Shown here: one piece after another, positions 7,423 through 9,925 of the stretch | Numbering within the stretch: position 1 is the stretch's first letter | How the letters are laid out: every line of letters starts with the position of its first letter | From: CAMBDR01 sp046597185 | Lineage (GTDB): Bacteria > Pseudomonadota > Gammaproteobacteria > Burkholderiales > Burkholderiaceae_D | Reading direction: 5' to 3' | Length of the DNA stretch: 9,925 bases | Assembly (NCBI GenBank): GCA_046597185.1 | Contig: JBKJLF010000782.1 | Span: 1-9,925 of the forward strand | Program-made: the position numbers and the translations under genes | Notes under the pieces: model-generated | What the model was told of the DNA's origin: nothing | The model's database searches: none | Seen by the model: only the letters and a program-made list of their open reading frames with translations

Positions 7423-7905
7423 CTAAGAATCACAATCAAATTGCGCACGAAGCGGCTTTTCTGGCGGTATGCCAGCTTTAGTCTTGCGCATCACCGCCTG
7501 TTGCAACTTCGTCAGTGCTGGCAAGTGGAAATTCTTGCATCCGGTGGGGGCTGCGAGACTCCAAACGTCGGCGGTTAATTTGCCAACGGCAAAAGTCCCA
7601 AGGTGGATGGCAGAAAAAGATTTGGGTGTGTCATGCACTAACCGAAGCACGTAATAGCCCGGCAAGGGTTCAGTGCCATCAGGGGTAACGAAATCACCCT
7701 CAATTGTGGCACCGGGCTGGCGCAATGCCCTGCGGTAAGTGCTGTCATTGAGCGCAAGGCGCAACACGGCAATTGCTTGCTTTTCAGTTAAACCACTTTC
7801 CTTAATGGTATTAATATCAAGCGCGAAACTATCGCCAATCATATAGCAAGCCAATGCGACAAAAATGAATACATTAATTAGGCTTTTCATTTTTTGCAAA
7901 GCCAT
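7423..7905 (-). CDS. Small exported protein or lipoprotein, function unknown
   Basis: A 160-residue product is predicted from ATG 7905, chosen because GAAGG (7915-7911) sits five bases upstream and a signal sequence follows at once. Residues 1-7 (MALQKMK) are basic and 8-19 hydrophobic. Two processing sites are possible: signal peptidase I after SFA (residue 28), or lipoprotein processing at Cys20, since VALAC fits the loose lipobox pattern. The mature part has a helical SGLTEKQAIAVLRLAL segment, then GYYVLRLVHDTPK, a TADVW motif, and two further cysteines (in TGCKNF and FDCDS). The TADVW...C...LPALTKLQ pattern resembles small periplasmic hypothetical proteins I have seen in proteobacteria, without a known function. 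An in-frame ATG at 7977 overlaps the upstream stop as ATGA and would add 24 residues before the signal sequence. It may use coupled initiation, but would bury the signal sequence. No enzyme motif is visible. Confidence 0.7.
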   Translation of the reverse strand: MALQKMKSLINVFIFVALACYMIGDSFALDINTIKESGLTEKQAIAVLRLALNDSTYRRALRQPGATIEGDFVTPDGTEPLPGYYVLRLVHDTPKSFSAIHLGTFAVGKLTADVWSLAAPTGCKNFHLPALTKLQQAVMRKTKAGIPPEKPLRAQFDCDS

Positions 7906-7910
7906 TTGCA

Positions 7911-7915
7911 CCTTC
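7911..7915 (-). promoter_or_regulatory. Ribosome binding site deciding the start of the exported protein
   Basis: GAAGG on the minus strand lies five bases before ATG 7905. The alternative in-frame ATG at 7977 has no such sequence and relies only on its ATGA overlap with the preceding gene. The better site and the signal sequence that follows favour 7905. Confidence 0.6.
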
Positions 7916-7973
7916 ACTTTTGCGATAAAAGCAACAAGTAGTTTTTCATAATTGTCTTCGCCGCCTTTTGCAT

Positions 7974-8387
7974 TCATATTGATTCAGTGCCAACATGATC
8001 GCAACTAATCGTTATGTCACCTATGTATATCCGGTTGCCAATTTCAGTCGGTTTGTATTCAGCATTGGCCAGCCAAAGCAATAGCTCATGCAAGCTGTAG
8101 TTAACCGTTTTTAGGAAATCAAAAATCAAAATGATTGATTTCCCCTCATTCGCTTCATCCGCAGCCAAAAAAACATATTCAATGGATGAAGTTTTGCTGG
8201 TTTTGACGTTGATGACCAAGTACGTGCCATCGCCTTCACCGTGAAAGTCAATAAATGTATTTGCATCAGGGACTGCAAAGTTATCATCATTATTGACGAG
8301 CACTAAGGCCCAAACTTTGAAGCCGCAAACGTCTTTGAGTTGGAGGTCCGGCATTATTTCATCCATTTCTGAAAAAGATTTTTGCAT
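7974..8387 (-). CDS. Hypothetical cytosolic protein
   Basis: I do not recognise this protein of up to 137 residues. It has no signal sequence or membrane segment and few cysteines (two). It looks like an alternating-strand domain (FKVWALVLVNNDD, TYLVINVKT, IEYVFLAAD, IILIFDFL) followed by a short helix (HELLLWLANAEY) and a final strand pair (IYIGDITISCD). The composition is acidic. ATG 8387 has no clear ribosome binding site. In-frame ATGs at 8366 and 8354 are alternatives, and the conserved-looking part begins at MPDLQLKD (8354). Its stop overlaps an ATG of the downstream exported-protein frame (ATGA, 7977-7974), so the two genes are very likely co-transcribed. Small size, acidity and linkage to an exported protein would suit an immunity or chaperone role, but nothing shows it directly. 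Confidence 0.6.
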   Translation of the reverse strand: MQKSFSEMDEIMPDLQLKDVCGFKVWALVLVNNDDNFAVPDANTFIDFHGEGDGTYLVINVKTSKTSSIEYVFLAADEANEGKSIILIFDFLKTVNYSLHELLLWLANAEYKPTEIGNRIYIGDITISCDHVGTESI

Positions 8388-8430
8388 TCTAGTAAAAAAT
8401 TTGGTACTTAGCGGCTAAATTCAAGGGTCA

Positions 8431-8722
8431 AAAATAGCTATGGCTGTATGGTAGTCCATTTTCGCACAGGTGCTAATGCTAATACATAACACGCTTATGG
8501 CCTTGCACTACTATTATCGTAACACTTTGCTGTATGCAAATTGTGATTTCAACTCAGCCAAAAATTGTGTGCGTGCTGCCAGCAAAAATACAACATCCAA
8601 CTTGCGGTTTAACCAATTTTGCTGAAATATTTTGCATTGATGTGTTAGCATTAGCAGACTATACCAAAGTCACCAAACAAAATGGCTATTACCCCTATTG
8701 CTTTATAGATAATTGCTATTTT
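8431..8722. repeat. Nested inverted repeats, possible fold-back element
   Basis: Three colinear pairs of inverted segments are present. AAAATAGC at 8431-8438 pairs with GCTATTTT at 8715-8722. CCATTTT at 8456-8462 pairs with AAAATGG at 8679-8685. TGCTAATGCTAATACAT at 8471-8487 pairs with 8640-8656, with 16 of 17 bases matching. The spacing between segments differs on the two sides, so the palindrome is imperfect. No flanking target-site duplication and no transposase is visible. It could be a decayed miniature inverted-repeat element or the edge scar of an insertion. Confidence 0.5.
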
Positions 8723-8827
8723 GTTTAGGCAACTAACTTCAGAGAAATCAATGAATCGATCAAGCTTATTCCGTTGTACAACATGCTGGGCATTTGCGTG
8801 GCGGCGCGGTGTGCCGTAGTTGTGCGC

Positions 8828-8857
8828 TTGCGGTTTTGTTAACGGCTTCGGTATAAT
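8828..8857 (+). promoter_or_regulatory. Sigma-70 promoter of the repeat-peptide gene
   Basis: TTGCGG (8828-8833) and a perfect TATAAT (8852-8857) are separated by 18 bases. The predicted start is near 8864, giving a leader of about 20 bases that contains the Shine-Dalgarno sequence AGGAGAA (8874-8880). It should drive both the 67-aa gene and the membrane-protein gene after it. Confidence 0.7.
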
Positions 8858-8884
8858 GAGAATCCCATTTCACAGGAGAACCTA

Positions 8885-9088
8885 ATGGAATTTTTATTCG
8901 ACCTGCCGCATGCAAGCGCGGTGCTGCCCGTATTGGAACATGTAATAAACTTAAGCGAACCTCCGGCTGCAATGGGGGACACTATTAAAGATCCACCACC
9001 ACCGAAGTTTAGTTTTGAAATAGATTTAACCGAGGCCCCGTCTGTAGTCGGGGATACTATTAAAGATCCACCACCGCCACCCAAATAA
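8885..9088 (+). CDS. Short peptide with two 25-residue repeats (GDTIKDPPPP)
   Basis: A 67-residue product I cannot assign to any family. Initiation is well supported by AGGAGAA six bases before the ATG and a good promoter upstream. Residues 1-20 (MEFLFDLPHASAVLPVLEHV) form a leader-like segment with no classical signal peptide. The rest is two tandem units: residues 21-41, INLSEPPAAM then GDTIKDPPPPK, and 46-67, IDLTEAPSVV then GDTIKDPPPPPK. The period is exactly 25 residues. Ten residues are identical, and the preceding IxLxExP pattern is also kept. There is no cysteine. The product ends in proline-rich K. The layout of leader, repeated core and membrane-protein neighbour resembles precursors of modified or secreted peptides, but no modification enzyme is within the window. 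It could equally be a short proline-rich interaction protein. Confidence 0.7.
   Translation: MEFLFDLPHASAVLPVLEHVINLSEPPAAMGDTIKDPPPPKFSFEIDLTEAPSVVGDTIKDPPPPPK
8979..9086 (+). repeat. 75-bp-period direct repeat inside the peptide gene
   Basis: ACTATTAAAGATCCACCACC occurs identically at 8981-9000 and 9056-9075, exactly 75 bases (25 codons) apart. The identity at DNA level is confined to this part, while protein similarity extends further upstream. That suggests an old duplication in which the GDTIKDPPPP-coding section is conserved or was recently homogenised. Confidence 0.85.
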
Positions 9089-9125
9089 TTGGTTGTGCGG
9101 TGGTTTTGCAAAACAAGGAGTGACT

Positions 9126-9925
9126 ATGCAACAAATAACTGCACCCACCGCACCCGCCGCCTCATTGGGTGGCGAATTATTCCGGCGCTTTATGCTGGGG
9201 CTTTCAACATTTTTGTGTTGGTTGGGAACCATTTTCATCATTGAACCGGTTGCGCAAGGGCATGTACAACTGATTTTAGCAAGTTTGTTTGACCTCTCAA
9301 TTATTGTGATAACAGCGCGCGCCTTTGGCAGCAATAGTGTTACCCGTGATATCAATGAAATTAATACCTATGCTGTGCTGTTCCACTTGGTTTACCTGCC
9401 ATTTTATTTCCAGGGTACCCCTGCGGTTTACCACAACATGGCGATTAGGGGCCTACTTTTCCTTGTCTTACTTCGGCTCATTTACGTCGGCCCCCGCACC
9501 GCCGATGGCGATTTTCAAGGTTTGCCCGTTTTCGGCCTGCTCGGCCACGCCCGCCAGTATTTTGAAACATGGCAAAAGAATCACCCTGGCCAACTGTTCC
9601 AATATTGGCAGCACCTGTTTTTCTTCGGCACCGCCGCGCCCCTGTGGTTCATCATGACGCGCTCCAACGATTTATTCGTTACCGCCATTATCGCCGCCCT
9701 CATGATTTTCATCTTTTTCATGGCCGACTATTTGCAACGCCACCTGGCCCAACTGCGCCACACCATCGCCACCCAGCAAGCCCGTTTGGCCGAATTGGAA
9801 GCGCGCCAAGGGTTAAGCATCAGCGACACCACCTTGCGCGCCACCCCGCGTGAAGTCGCAAAAATGCTGCTCGATAGCTACAAAGCCACCCACCCCAGCA
9901 TGCAAAACCTGACGCCAGTTCTGGC
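9126..9925 (+). CDS. Polytopic membrane protein, partial (runs off the window)
   Basis: The first 266 codons of an unrecognised membrane protein. ATG 9126 follows AAGGAG (9114-9119) by six bases and lies 37 bases after the peptide gene, so the two form an operon. About six hydrophobic segments are visible, near residues 22-42, 48-68, 81-95, 105-121, 163-179 and 185-204. A basic heptad-like stretch follows at about 205-228 (LAQLRHTIATQQARLAELEA), which may form a coiled coil. A soluble segment with TPREVAKMLLDSY then runs to the edge. The layout of an N-terminal membrane domain followed by a linker and cytosolic part would suit a sensor or a transporter subunit, but no kinase, GGDEF, ABC or protease motif is reached. 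Codon use changes along the gene: before about 9440 it is mixed, and after that third positions are strongly G/C. The rest of the gene is needed for any functional call. Confidence 0.75.
   Translation, partial: MQQITAPTAPAASLGGELFRRFMLGLSTFLCWLGTIFIIEPVAQGHVQLILASLFDLSIIVITARAFGSNSVTRDINEINTYAVLFHLVYLPFYFQGTPAVYHNMAIRGLLFLVLLRLIYVGPRTADGDFQGLPVFGLLGHARQYFETWQKNHPGQLFQYWQHLFFFGTAAPLWFIMTRSNDLFVTAIIAALMIFIFFMADYLQRHLAQLRHTIATQQARLAELEARQGLSISDTTLRATPREVAKMLLDSYKATHPSMQNLTPVL

Larger units (their letters stand above)
8388..8884. other. Gene-poor region with fold-back repeats and a promoter
   Basis: No convincing gene is seen in these 497 bases. The stretch is AT-rich up to about 8770 and GC-rich from about 8785 to 8850. 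It holds three nested pairs of inverted segments (8431-8722) and the promoter of the 67-aa peptide gene at its right end. Short open frames at 8534-8728 and 8751-8819 lack good initiation signals. The divergent gene starting at 8387 must also have its promoter here. TTGACC at 8431-8426 (minus) is a possible -35 box, but no good -10 follows. Confidence 0.6.

Noticed and set aside
8534..8728. 64-codon open frame inside the inverted-repeat region
   Set aside because: No ribosome binding site or promoter, low-complexity AT-rich composition, and it spans the right arm of the inverted repeats. More likely chance.
8721..8847. Possible integron attC site (GTTTAGGC, GTTAACG)
   Set aside because: Neither end matches the core GTTRRRY or its inverse properly, the two are not arranged as paired arms, and no integrase is present.
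1..9925. CRISPR arrays, tRNA or rRNA genes, insertion sequences with transposase
   Set aside because: None seen: no spaced palindromic repeat array, no cloverleaf or rRNA signature noticed, and no transposase or integrase motif in any supported gene.

Overview
The window looks like a proteobacterial chromosome segment. It joins a conserved amino-acid catabolism block (about 1-5980) to an accessory block of unrecognised genes (about 5980-9925). A beta- or gammaproteobacterium is my inference, from a long PutA without a DNA-binding N-terminus paired with an Lrp/AsnC regulator, plus moderate GC and Shine-Dalgarno-led genes. The genus cannot be read from this sequence.

Conserved block. On the minus strand lie alanine dehydrogenase (ald, 54-1205) and the bifunctional proline dehydrogenase / glutamate-semialdehyde dehydrogenase putA (1504-5196). 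An Lrp/AsnC-type regulator (5432-5890, plus strand) is divergent from putA. PutA converts proline to glutamate and Ald interconverts alanine and pyruvate. The regulator is the natural candidate to control putA, because this PutA lacks the ribbon-helix-helix domain that makes enterobacterial PutA its own repressor. The 298-bp ald-putA gap holds four copies of an 11-bp direct repeat and a 16-bp palindrome. ald ends in a GGAA-loop hairpin. A 13-bp-stem hairpin separates the regulator from the convergent accessory genes.

Accessory minus-strand cluster (5980-8387). In transcription order it holds a 137-aa cytosolic protein of unknown function, a small exported protein or lipoprotein that follows it closely, a DUF6402-family protein, and a 120-aa single-pass membrane protein. 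The last codons of the DUF6402 gene are out of frame. A run of six G (minus strand, 6417-6422) sends the frame into a 12-residue non-family tail. One extra G would restore a family-like C-terminus ending three bases before the next start codon. This is either a frameshift mutation, a phase-variable tract, a slippage site or a sequencing error.

Gene-poor stretch 8388-8884. It carries nested inverted repeats, the best being 17 bp with one mismatch, which suggests a small fold-back element. It ends in a good sigma-70 promoter with a perfect TATAAT.

Plus-strand pair (8885-9925). The promoter drives a strongly Shine-Dalgarno-led 67-aa peptide containing two 25-residue repeats, each with GDTIKDPPPP. 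Thirty-seven bases later comes a polytopic membrane protein that runs off the window. This pair is the best candidate here for an undescribed peptide system; the missing downstream genes are needed to judge it.
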